Of a stretch of 36,349 bases of DNA, positions 1-7,955 are shown one piece after another (within the stretch, counting starts at the first letter, position 1; each line of letters opens with the position of its first letter). Source of the DNA: Clostridiaceae bacterium (GTDB lineage: Bacteria > Bacillota > Clostridia > DSM-8532); assembly GCA_012840245.1 (NCBI GenBank), contig DULR01000013.1, positions 1 to 36,349 of the forward strand. Direction: 5' to 3'. The notes below the pieces were generated by a model. The model was not told the DNA's origin. It did no database searches and saw nothing but the letters and a program-made list of their open reading frames with translations. Position numbers and translations under genes: made by a program.

Positions 1-3000
1 ACATAGCTCTTGCCGGACTCGATAGTAAGATTCTCCTGCTCTACCTGCACTGCCCAGTTCGCAGGACCGACATTGCCAATGGAAACCTCCAGAGTATTGT
101 TTTCTACAGAATGTGTCTGTGATGCGCCTTCATAAGCGCCGATCAGCCACCCTGCAGTGCCGTTGGCAAATGTGCCGTTTTCCAGCAGATTCACATACTG
201 TCTTGCATCTTTGACTTCACATACCACATTGTCAATGTAAATGTCCGATAATACTGCTCCGGCTATTTTACCCAGCAGGAATTTCAGGTCAACGGTTTTG
301 CTGGCAGGCATCCTGAACGAGAATCCGAACCGCTGCATTTCGGGAGTCAGACTGACGATCTCATCAAAATACCTGGTGTAAGAGGCATCCTCAATTACGA
401 CTTCGATATCTCTTGCCACTGTTGACCGTGCGTCGAACTCGACCAGATACTCAACTCTGGATGAGAATTCCATTCCGCTTTGAATGACCATTATACTCCA
501 CGGCTGCGCTCCAAGATTGATTGCCGATATCTTCAGTTCTCCGTCAACCAAAGCGAAATCAGCGACTCCGCCTTCGACACTGCCATTGCCCAGTGTGATC
601 CACGGATCTGTATTTGGATTGCTGAAATCTCCGTTTTTGAGCGGGAACAAATCGACCTCGGGTCCTATGATGATGGTTTCGTTGGTCAATCTCACATCAT
701 CGATATAAACATCCGCAGCATCTCCGCCCAGGAGGAATTTCAGGAACGAATTCGTGTCATTGTCAGATGTCATTCTGAATGTGACCTGATAGGTCTTCAT
801 GTTTTCCGTCAAAGCAATTTCCTTTTCGGAAAGATACGCATTCCCTTCGCTGTCGGTAAACATTACCTTTATGGTTCTTTCCTGCTCAGCCCTTGCCCTG
901 AATGAAAGCTTATAATCATTGTCTTTCAGAAGCCTGATTCCCTGCTGGTAAACAACGAGTGAACCGGGGCTGCTTCCGCCGTCTGTGATGTCTGCAGTAA
1001 GTTCCCTTGTTCTTTCAGGCACATAGACTGTGGCATCCGCATCAGTCCTGACCACATTCCAGCATGCCATTCTGTCTATGGTGTACTTGTCGAAGGCTCC
1101 GTTATAAACATGGTTGCCATCTGACAGCGGTTCCTTTTCGCCATCGTAATCAGCAGCGGGAGGATCGATTTCTATGAGTCTTACATTTCCTATCCAGACA
1201 GTTCCCGTATCTGAAGCGCAGTTGAATTCCAGTCTTGTTTTGATGTCCGTATCATAAATCATCTGGAACTGAGCGGTATAGTTCAATAATTCAGGTTTCA
1301 GTTCAGCCTCGAAAGTAGCATACGCCATCCAGCTTCCGGCAGGAGCATCAGGGCCTCCGCCAATCTTGATATTCAGCTTTCTCTCTTTATCTGCTTTGGC
1401 ATTGAATATTAACTTGTACCATCTGCCCTTGCCTACGGTAGTAAGCTGTTCGAGCTGGACAGAATAAGGCTGCGTTCCTTTGTTGATGACATTTATCTTC
1501 GCATAATTTATTCCGTCGATATTTTCTATCGATACCTCAGCCTGGCCGTTAAACTGTGCGTTGTGAACATAATTCCAGCCGTCTCCGAAATTCTCGTCGG
1601 TACCTTCCTGATTGTCCTTTATTCCGTTCTCAAAGTTGATGTCACTTAAAAGATTTCCTTCACTGTCGGGCTGCTTTGCTCCTTCCGGCAGCGGTTCAGG
1701 AATTATCTGGGGTTCGACGGGCTCTTTATACGGCCTTCCGGTCAACTCATAAACCCTTACATAATCCACTTCCATGGTTACGGGAGATTCAAACAGGCTG
1801 TCTTCAGGAAGACGTAAGCCATCAAACGTTCCTCCTATAGCCAGATTGAGCTGCATATAGAATTCCTGGTCGAACGGAGCAGGGTATGCATACTTCTCAA
1901 GACCGTCGCTGCCATTCGTATACCAGCTGTTCTGAGTCTGGTAAAGCTCACCGTCAACATACCATCTTATTTCGCCGGGCTCCCATTCAATGGCATATGT
2001 ATGGAATTCATTAATGGTTTGACCTTCAGGGAAGGTATATTCCTTTCCGGTATATATGTTATCAGGCCACGATCCGCCGTAGTGCAGTGTACCGCATACA
2101 ACATCCGGAATTCTTCCCCTTGCTTCCATAATGTCTATTTCACCGGAAGCTGCCCAGCCGCCGTAGACACTGTCCTTCGGCATCATCCAGAATGCCGGCC
2201 ACAAGCCAGTACCTACAGGAAGCTTTATCCTTGCTTCAATTTTTCCATATCTGGTCGAGAATTTTGAAACCAGCTTTGCTGAAGTGTATTCTTCAGTTGT
2301 TGCGTTTGGATGTTTTTCTTTCTTTGCTGTTATTACAAGATTTCCGTTTTGGACAGTTGCGTTGTCAGGACTGTAATATTGGGCTTCATAATTGCCAAAG
2401 CCCCCACCCTGATTTACAAGTGTCCATTTGGTAGTATCCACTGAACCTCCGTCGAATTCATCTGCCCACACCAAAGTCCAGGGATCTTCAGGTTCGGTTG
2501 GTTCATTTGGATCAGTCGGTTCTGTTGGATCAGTTGGTTCAGTCGGATTTGATGGCGGGGTAGTGCTTCCGCCCTGACTGCTTCCTGAGCTGACAGTCTT
2601 ATTATCAACCACTCTGCCTCCAATGCTGGCCGTGATTCCTTCAGATATGGTTATTCTCCCGGGATTCTGTTCGATAACAACATTTGCGGCATTTATCTCC
2701 GCATTATTTATAGTGCCCTTTCCGCTTACATTGACCGATGCTCCGGCTATAAGGGTTCCGACAGTTGCTCCCTGACTTATGATTATATTTGCGCCTTCGG
2801 CTCCTTCAGCCAGATTCAGGTTCTCTATTTTCCCATCAGGAATATCAAGCGTTATTCCCGAAGCCTCGATACTTACCGAAGCAAAATCGCCGTCAAGGGT
2901 GATACTCTGTCCTGCTTCCAGTACCTGAAGGATCTCCACGTTTTCAAAAGAACCTCCGGTTTCACTGTCGGACTCAAGAATCGCTCCGGAATATACCTGG

Positions 3001-3905
3001 GTATTCTCGATCAAAGTATTTTCTCTGGCAACGATCCTTATTTTACCGTCAACCTTCATTACAACCAAGGTAACAAGGTTCGAATTTTCAATTATGATGC
3101 TGTTCTCTCCACCGCCGTTTGCAAAAGTCGTTCCCTTTACTGTTACGTTATTAAGGGTCACATTGCCGTTCCCTATTCCGGGAGCCAGATAAAGATTGCC
3201 CTCAATAACCATATCCTTCAGTACGACATTGCCTGCACTGACAACTATGTTGCCGTTTGCTTCAGCTTTGTTATATGTACCTTTGGCATTATAAAGCTCA
3301 TCAATGATATTATCGATAATATCTATGAATTCTGCTCTTGATAACTTGCTTTTGGGATAAAAGCGATTGTTTTTGCCCTTAACATACCCTTTTGAAGCCA
3401 AATATGAGACTGCCTTACGCGCATATGCAGAAATATCGGAATCGTCGGCAAAGCTCGTCTTTTCTTCTGATCCGTCAAAACTGAAGACCGTATAGAGAAT
3501 CCTTGAAGCATCCTGTTTTATAATAGCATCTTCAGGTCCAAAAAGATTATTGCCATAACCAACGATGTAGCCCGCTTGTCTCGCTATCGCCACATCTTTC
3601 GCATACCACTTTTCAGGGTCAATATCGGAGAAATTAACTTCACTTGCTTCTGAAAATCCGAAAATTCTGTTGATGACAGCGCAGAATTCAGCTCTCGTAA
3701 TGCTTGCATCCGGTTTAAAATAGCCAGCATTTCCTAATATGATACCTTTGTCAGCCCACCTGAGAATCTTCTCTTCCGCCCAGTGGCCTGAGGTATCGAT
3801 AAATCGGGTATTTACCGGCTGCGCTATTACCAGTACCTGCGTAAACACTGAGAAAGCAAAGATGAATGCCAATAGAAGCGCTAGTTTTTTCCTGGCTTTG
3901 AGCAT
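1..3905 (-). CDS. SLH-anchored GH16 endo-1,3(4)-beta-glucanase with CBM54 and CBM4 modules (3' end outside window)
   Basis: The frame is open for 1301 codons from an ATG at 3905 to the window edge, so the C-terminus is missing. SD GGAGGG lies at 3914-3919. Residues 1-29 form a signal peptide. Three SLH modules follow (about 35-80, 92-137, 150-195), which bind secondary cell-wall polymer. Residues 200-420 are beta-strand-rich repeats resembling CBM54. A Pro/Thr/Glu/Asp linker (about 440-475, PTEPTD repeats) leads to the GH16 domain (about 480-716) with catalytic motif E589-I-D591-I-M-E594: nucleophile E589, acid/base E594. Beyond residue 730 there are repeated CBM4_9-like jelly rolls, three complete and a fourth truncated (starting near 740, 925, 1085 and 1233). 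The module order matches C. thermocellum Lic16A, a surface enzyme that hydrolyses laminarin and mixed-linkage glucan. It is monocistronic behind its own promoter. Family call is firm; exact substrate is inferred. Confidence 0.93.
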   Translation of the reverse strand, partial: MLKARKKLALLLAFIFAFSVFTQVLVIAQPVNTRFIDTSGHWAEEKILRWADKGIILGNAGYFKPDASITRAEFCAVINRIFGFSEASEVNFSDIDPEKWYAKDVAIARQAGYIVGYGNNLFGPEDAIIKQDASRILYTVFSFDGSEEKTSFADDSDISAYARKAVSYLASKGYVKGKNNRFYPKSKLSRAEFIDIIDNIIDELYNAKGTYNKAEANGNIVVSAGNVVLKDMVIEGNLYLAPGIGNGNVTLNNVTVKGTTFANGGGENSIIIENSNLVTLVVMKVDGKIRIVARENTLIENTQVYSGAILESDSETGGSFENVEILQVLEAGQSITLDGDFASVSIEASGITLDIPDGKIENLNLAEGAEGANIIISQGATVGTLIAGASVNVSGKGTINNAEINAANVVIEQNPGRITISEGITASIGGRVVDNKTVSSGSSQGGSTTPPSNPTEPTDPTEPTDPNEPTEPEDPWTLVWADEFDGGSVDTTKWTLVNQGGGFGNYEAQYYSPDNATVQNGNLVITAKKEKHPNATTEEYTSAKLVSKFSTRYGKIEARIKLPVGTGLWPAFWMMPKDSVYGGWAASGEIDIMEARGRIPDVVCGTLHYGGSWPDNIYTGKEYTFPEGQTINEFHTYAIEWEPGEIRWYVDGELYQTQNSWYTNGSDGLEKYAYPAPFDQEFYMQLNLAIGGTFDGLRLPEDSLFESPVTMEVDYVRVYELTGRPYKEPVEPQIIPEPLPEGAKQPDSEGNLLSDINFENGIKDNQEGTDENFGDGWNYVHNAQFNGQAEVSIENIDGINYAKINVINKGTQPYSVQLEQLTTVGKGRWYKLIFNAKADKERKLNIKIGGGPDAPAGSWMAYATFEAELKPELLNYTAQFQMIYDTDIKTRLEFNCASDTGTVWIGNVRLIEIDPPAADYDGEKEPLSDGNHVYNGAFDKYTIDRMACWNVVRTDADATVYVPERTRELTADITDGGSSPGSLVVYQQGIRLLKDNDYKLSFRARAEQERTIKVMFTDSEGNAYLSEKEIALTENMKTYQVTFRMTSDNDTNSFLKFLLGGDAADVYIDDVRLTNETIIIGPEVDLFPLKNGDFSNPNTDPWITLGNGSVEGGVADFALVDGELKISAINLGAQPWSIMVIQSGMEFSSRVEYLVEFDARSTVARDIEVVIEDASYTRYFDEIVSLTPEMQRFGFSFRMPASKTVDLKFLLGKIAGAVLSDIYIDNVVCEVKDARQYVNLLENGTFANGTAGWLIGAYEGASQTHSVENNTLEVSIGNVGPANWAVQVEQENLTIESGKSY

Positions 3906-3929
3906 TTAGAAATCCCTCCTTCTTTTTTT

Positions 3930-3943
3930 CGAAATCGTTTTCG
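3930..3943 (-). promoter_or_regulatory. LacI-family-type operator upstream of the laminarinase
   Basis: On the minus strand the site reads CGAAAACGATTTCG, arms CGAAA/TTTCG around a central ACGA, which fits the CG-centred palindromes bound by LacI/GalR regulators. It sits between the predicted -10 and the SD, overlapping the expected start of transcription, where a bound repressor would block initiation or elongation. No LacI-type regulator gene is in the window. A CcpA cre site is the main alternative, though the match is not classical. Confidence 0.5.
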
Positions 3944-3948
3944 GTAAA

Positions 3949-3977
3949 AATATATTAGAGGTCCTGTGATAAAACAA
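3949..3977 (-). promoter_or_regulatory. Predicted sigma-A promoter of the laminarinase gene
   Basis: Minus strand: -35 TTGTTT at 3977-3972, a 17-nt spacer, and -10 TATATT at 3954-3949. This predicts transcription start near 3942 and a 5' leader of about 37 nt containing the operator-like palindrome and the SD. Confidence 0.5.
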
Positions 3978-4113
3978 TATATTTTTTTGATTAAAATATT
4001 CGTTTATTTTACATGTTGCTGAATGCAGATAATATGCGGGTTTCTTTAAGTGTTATATTTTTATATATTATATAAACTTAATAAATAAATACTAAACATT
4101 ACCATATATCAGC

Positions 4114-4149
4114 AAAAAAAGACCCGTCCATTGGGAAATAATCGGACGG
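4114..4149 (-). terminator. Intrinsic terminator of the wzz-kinase-phosphatase operon
   Basis: On the minus strand CCGTCC (4149-4144) pairs with GGACGG (4129-4124) across a 14-nt loop, followed by GTC and a run of seven T (4120-4114). It lies 34 nt after the phosphatase stop. A run of five T on the opposite strand (4151-4155) may let it also work in the other direction. Confidence 0.85.
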
Positions 4150-4182
4150 ATTTTTACAATGTACAGGAATCATTTATTTAGC

Positions 4183-4893
4183 TTATGTTTTGATTAATTT
4201 CATCGGATTGCTTGTAAACAGATCCTCCCTGACTCTGGAACCGAATTTTCTCTCAACAATCTTTGCTGCTTTGCTGAGATCAGGGCTTCGGGTTCTGTCC
4301 GAATGGGCATCAGATGCCACATAATGCACTAAGCCCTGTTCCAGAAGTCTTAGTGCGGTTTTCTTCGCTTCCATGCCATACATTCCGGTAATGCTTCCCG
4401 AGTTGATCTGAACCTGAATACCCCGTGATACATAGTTATCCAGAAGCATTATATTATTTTGTATTTCGCTGTATCTTTCGGGATGCGCAATTATCGGTGT
4501 GATTCCCTTCAACTGAAGTTGATATAATATATCATCAGTATATATAGGGATACTGATCAGCGGAAACTCTACCAGCATATATTCGGATCCGGCCAGGGTA
4601 TCGATAAGTTTCTGCTCGTATAAGTCGATCAGTTCAGGAGTGATAAAGACCTCACAGCCTGGGTAAACCCTGATATCCAACCCGTGGTTTTGGGCAATGT
4701 GATTAAGCTCTGCACACTTTTCTATAATAGTGCTGTAACCATACCTGGTATTACCATGGACATAGTGAGGTGTAGCTATAATTTTTTCTGTACCGTTCTT
4801 CTGTGCAATTCTCAGCATGTTTATAGCTACATCATAATTCAGGGCCCCGTCATCTATGCCCGGTATAATATGGCAGTGAATATCTATGTACAT
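4183..4893 (-). CDS. cpsB: CpsB/YwqE-type PHP-family tyrosine-protein phosphatase
   Basis: A 236-residue PHP phosphoesterase of the kind that dephosphorylates the autophosphorylated tyrosine cluster of the cognate BY-kinase and so tunes capsule/EPS export. Metal-binding motifs are all present: H6-C-H8 near the N-terminus, PGIDDG (11-16), TPH43, E81, HPER (137-140) and D195-A-H197. No signal peptide or membrane segment; cytoplasmic. It starts 27 nt after the kinase stop with a G-rich SD (GGGGGG), and is the last gene of the three-gene unit before the terminator. Length is slightly under the usual 240-255 residues. Function is assigned from family and context. Confidence 0.93.
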   Translation of the reverse strand: MYIDIHCHIIPGIDDGALNYDVAINMLRIAQKNGTEKIIATPHYVHGNTRYGYSTIIEKCAELNHIAQNHGLDIRVYPGCEVFITPELIDLYEQKLIDTLAGSEYMLVEFPLISIPIYTDDILYQLQLKGITPIIAHPERYSEIQNNIMLLDNYVSRGIQVQINSGSITGMYGMEAKKTALRLLEQGLVHYVASDAHSDRTRSPDLSKAAKIVERKFGSRVREDLFTSNPMKLIKT

Positions 4894-4920
4894 CAGAAGC
4901 CCCCCTTTAAAACCAATACC

Positions 4921-5667
4921 TTAATCGTCAAAGGTTGCTCTTTTTACTGCCTTCGACCTTCTCCTTCTCTTCTTTCCTGAAGAATCATCGCCATAATAGT
5001 ACTGGTAATAGTAATAATTATTGCCTAATATCTTTTTATCCAGATTATTAAGTACTACACCAAGGATATTTGCATTGACATTTTCCAATGCTTCTTTGGC
5101 CTTTTGGACGGCATCCACTTCCACCTTTCCGGACCTTACTACAAGAACAGTTCCGTCAACATATGCCGAAATAATGGATGCGTCGGTCACACTGCCGACA
5201 GGAGGCGAATCAAACAGTACCAAATCATATTCTTCCTTCACCTCGTTAAGAAAATTCTTCATGGCATTCGAGTTTAAAAGTTCTGAGGGATTTGGAGGAA
5301 TAATGCCGCTTGTCAACACATGCAGATTTTTTATTATATCATGTCGGATAGTATCCATTAATTCGGTATGCGATTTTAAATAATTTGTTAATCCTCTGTT
5401 GTTCGAAATCTTGAAATATTTATGGATTTTAGGCTTCCTGAGGTCGGCGTCAATAAGAAGCACCCTGCTCCCTGCCTGGGCAAATACAACAGCCAGATTG
5501 ACCACTGTTGTAGTTTTCCCTTCCATGGGACCTGTGCTTGTAATTACTATACTCTTTATAGGCTTGTCAATGCTTGAAAATTGGATATTTGTTCTTAAAA
5601 CCCTGTATGCTTCAGACACAGGTGATTTTGGGTCATTATATGTGATGATGGCGTTTTCTTCCCTCAT
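4921..5667 (-). CDS. cpsD: BY-kinase (CpsD/YwqD-type tyrosine-protein kinase) of the EPS system
   Basis: A 248-residue bacterial tyrosine kinase: cytoplasmic ATPase domain that is activated by the Wzz-like partner and autophosphorylates on a C-terminal tyrosine cluster. Walker A STGPMEGKTT (44-53), Walker A' LLIDADLRKP (70-79) and Walker B LVLFD (149-153) are intact. The cluster is Y218-221 and Y223-225. Unusually, about 20 strongly basic residues (GKKRRRRSKAVKR and on) follow the cluster, which normally ends such proteins. An ATG at 5673 forms an ATGA overlap with the wzz stop, but GGAG is then only 2 nt away; the ATG at 5667 has 8-nt spacing and is preferred. Translationally coupled to wzz. 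Confidence 0.93.
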   Translation of the reverse strand: MREENAIITYNDPKSPVSEAYRVLRTNIQFSSIDKPIKSIVITSTGPMEGKTTTVVNLAVVFAQAGSRVLLIDADLRKPKIHKYFKISNNRGLTNYLKSHTELMDTIRHDIIKNLHVLTSGIIPPNPSELLNSNAMKNFLNEVKEEYDLVLFDSPPVGSVTDASIISAYVDGTVLVVRSGKVEVDAVQKAKEALENVNANILGVVLNNLDKKILGNNYYYYQYYYGDDSSGKKRRRRSKAVKRATFDD

Positions 5668-5669
5668 GA

Positions 5670-6350
5670 TCATATCTCCTTCTTATCTACCTTAAACGAC
5701 GGTATTGCGCCTAAGACCGGTAAACCTAAATGTCTTTTGACATCTTCAGAAGTTTTTATAGTGTTGTTCAAATATTCCATCAGAAAAATGATAAGCCCCC
5801 CAACAATACTGCCGACAAATAACATAATGACCATTATAGCCTTACTGCTGAGGGATATCGGTTCTGTCGGCATTATGGCTGCATCTATAACCTGTACATT
5901 TTTTATCTGCATAATGTCAATTATTTTTTCTCTCAGAACCTCTGCAGCCTTATTTGTTATTATCATGGCCATCTCAGGGGATGTGTCCGCAAATGATATT
6001 TCAATCACTCTCGTGTCTGCCCTCTGCTCAACCTTGATTTTTTTCATCAAGCTATCTGCATCCAAATGTGTAATACCAAGTTCATTAATAACCGTTGAAG
6101 CCACTAACCGGCTTTTTGCAATTTCCCGGTAATCCTGGACAACTATTGTGCCAATATCCAGGTCAATTTCACTTACACCTTTTTCATCAGCATTTTTCCC
6201 TACATATAAAGTTGTATTGGCCTCATAGACAGGAACCACAAAGTTCTGCGAGTAAACATAACCTCCGATGCCAAAAATGACTGCACATATCAGTATAATC
6301 CACCATTTTGTTAAAACCAAACGAAATAACTCTCTTATGTTCAGTTCCAT
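5670..6350 (-). CDS. cpsC: Wzz/CpsC-type chain-length determinant and kinase activator
   Basis: A 226-residue Wzz-domain membrane protein. TM1 is about 17-34 and TM2 about 171-191, bracketing an extracytoplasmic alpha/beta domain, with a short cytoplasmic C-terminal segment (LPVLGAIPSF) that in this family docks the BY-kinase. The kinase is a separate gene, as is normal in Firmicutes. SD AGGTG lies just before the ATG. It is the first gene of wzz-kinase-phosphatase and is preceded by about 190 nt of non-coding DNA with an extended -10 promoter. It should control polymer length by acting on the Wzy/Wzx products of the neighbouring operon. Confidence 0.92.
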   Translation of the reverse strand: MELNIRELFRLVLTKWWIILICAVIFGIGGYVYSQNFVVPVYEANTTLYVGKNADEKGVSEIDLDIGTIVVQDYREIAKSRLVASTVINELGITHLDADSLMKKIKVEQRADTRVIEISFADTSPEMAMIITNKAAEVLREKIIDIMQIKNVQVIDAAIMPTEPISLSSKAIMVIMLFVGSIVGGLIIFLMEYLNNTIKTSEDVKRHLGLPVLGAIPSFKVDKKEI

Positions 6351-6456
6351 AAAACACCTGTCTTTTCTATAATTTTTTATTAGTTTATAATAATTAAATC
6401 AAGTATGACACTATTGCTCAATCGTTGGTTAATGTATAAAGGACATGGGTAAAAAT

Positions 6457-6485
6457 ATTATACCAGTTTTTTGCATGATTGACAC
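6457..6485 (-). promoter_or_regulatory. Extended -10 promoter for wzz-kinase-phosphatase
   Basis: Minus strand: perfect -10 TATAAT at 6462-6457 with an extended TGG just upstream (6465-6463), and a weak -35 (GTGTCA) 17 nt upstream. This predicts initiation near 6450 and a leader of about 100 nt before wzz. A TTGACA on the plus strand (6479-6484) lies back to back with it but lacks a good -10 at normal spacing, so the promoter of the divergent beta-helix gene is unresolved. Confidence 0.6.
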
Positions 6486-6544
6486 GTACTAAATTTATTA
6501 TTGTTGCTGTAAATGTAATTATATAATAAAGGAGCAAATAATTT

Positions 6545-7945
6545 ATGAAATATAAATATAAAAAAAATGCACTTGTCATTTTACCCATTGTGGTTATTAT
6601 AATTGTTGGTTTCATCCTCATAATCAAAGAGGATACAACAATTTTGGATGATGATATCCCATTAGGTTACGACGCTATGGAAGAGCAGATGGAGTATATC
6701 CAAAATTACGGAGACATCATAATGACAGGGGACAGCAATATAGATGCCAGAATAACTGACACTGTCTGGTCAAATGTACTCTTCTACGGAGCTAAGGGTG
6801 ATGGGGTTACCGACGATACTGCATCTATACAGAAAGCCATAGACGATTCATCAAAAAAGGGAACCGTGGCTTTCATACCAAAAGGCGTATATCTTATAAA
6901 TGTTGATAAAACATTGAAAATTCGGGACAATACCGTATTATTAATGGATAAGGAAGCAATTCTGCGAGCTATACCTTCCAAATCATCTAAAACAGCAATA
7001 ATTAGTATCACTGCTGTAGAAAACGTCGCTATTATTGGCGGAATACTGGAAGGAGAGCGATATGGACATCTGGGTGAAGACGGCGAATGGGGTATGGGTA
7101 TCAGGATCTATGGTTCCAGCAATGTGCTGATTAAGAATACACAAGCCAACAATTGCTGGGGGGATGGTTTTTATATCGGAACAAGCACATTAAAAAATTA
7201 TTCCGAGAATGTCAGATTAATAGATGTCTCCGCTGACAACAACCGCAGACAGGGCATATCCCTTATAAGCGGCAAAAATATTGAAATTATCCGGCCCAGA
7301 TTGACAAATACTCACGGAACCGATCCGTCTGCAGGAATCGATATTGAACCAAATAACTCCAATAATGTCCTTGAAAACATAAAGATTATTGACGCCTATA
7401 CGGAGAATAATGCTATCGGTTTACAGATAGGTCTGGGAAAATTAAACAAGAATAGCAGGAGTATCAGTATTGATATTACAGGTTTTACCGACTACAGAAG
7501 TGAGAAGGGCATGCATATATCATGCAACTATTCGATTGTAAAAGGTTATGTTAATATTAACAAGCCAACCCTGAACCAAAACGAAGTAAATGGTATTATG
7601 ATATATGGTCATAGTAAGGAAGCCCTTATTCTTACAATCGATCAGCCTTCTGTAATAAACGCCAATACTGGCGGATATCAGTCGCCGTATGACGCTTCGG
7701 CTATAGCAATTATTGCGTACAGAAATCTTAAGGAACGCAAAGGCTTTGTTGCCGGGAATATACATATACTTAATCCTTTAGTAGAGGACAACAGAGAGGA
7801 ACCGAAAACATTGTACGCCTTTTATGTTACTGAGCCCGAAATGACATTTAAAGACGTTTTGATACTTAATCCTGTAATAAACGGTATTATGGGCGACGAT
7901 GATGAGTATACGCGCTTTGCCAATTCGTTCATTAGCTATGAATAA
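6545..7945 (+). CDS. Membrane-anchored right-handed beta-helix protein (pectate lyase superfamily)
   Basis: 466 residues. A signal-anchor helix (about 9-27) follows a basic N-terminus with no clear cleavage site, so the bulk is probably extracellular and tethered. Residues 77-121 carry the pectate-lyase-3 opening signature (FYGAKGDGVTDDT, then IPKGVYLI), and the rest shows repeating short strands (VENVAIIGG, SSNVLIKN, GKNIEII) typical of parallel beta-helices. Such folds occur in polysaccharide lyases, C5-epimerases and hydrolases acting on uronate polymers; catalytic residues cannot be assigned by eye. SD AAAGGAG lies 10 nt before the ATG. It is the only plus-strand gene in the EPS locus and converges with the flippase gene, whose 3' end is 10 nt away. 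It probably trims, modifies or binds the polymer. Confidence 0.85.
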   Translation: MKYKYKKNALVILPIVVIIIVGFILIIKEDTTILDDDIPLGYDAMEEQMEYIQNYGDIIMTGDSNIDARITDTVWSNVLFYGAKGDGVTDDTASIQKAIDDSSKKGTVAFIPKGVYLINVDKTLKIRDNTVLLMDKEAILRAIPSKSSKTAIISITAVENVAIIGGILEGERYGHLGEDGEWGMGIRIYGSSNVLIKNTQANNCWGDGFYIGTSTLKNYSENVRLIDVSADNNRRQGISLISGKNIEIIRPRLTNTHGTDPSAGIDIEPNNSNNVLENIKIIDAYTENNAIGLQIGLGKLNKNSRSISIDITGFTDYRSEKGMHISCNYSIVKGYVNINKPTLNQNEVNGIMIYGHSKEALILTIDQPSVINANTGGYQSPYDASAIAIIAYRNLKERKGFVAGNIHILNPLVEDNREEPKTLYAFYVTEPEMTFKDVLILNPVINGIMGDDDEYTRFANSFISYE

Positions 7946-7955
7946 ACTGTATGCA

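Noticed and set aside
480..905. 141-codon plus-strand open frame
   Set aside because: It is antisense to the CBM4-like modules of the laminarinase, whose frame is continuous from a good start and SD.
4921..5673. CpsD as a ParA/MinD-type partition ATPase
   Set aside because: The tyrosine cluster, Walker A' pattern and the Wzz and phosphatase neighbours identify a BY-kinase.
6479..6513. Complete plus-strand promoter for the beta-helix gene from the TTGACA box
   Set aside because: No acceptable -10 lies 15-19 nt downstream; only weak hexamers at wrong spacing, so only the -35-like box is noted.
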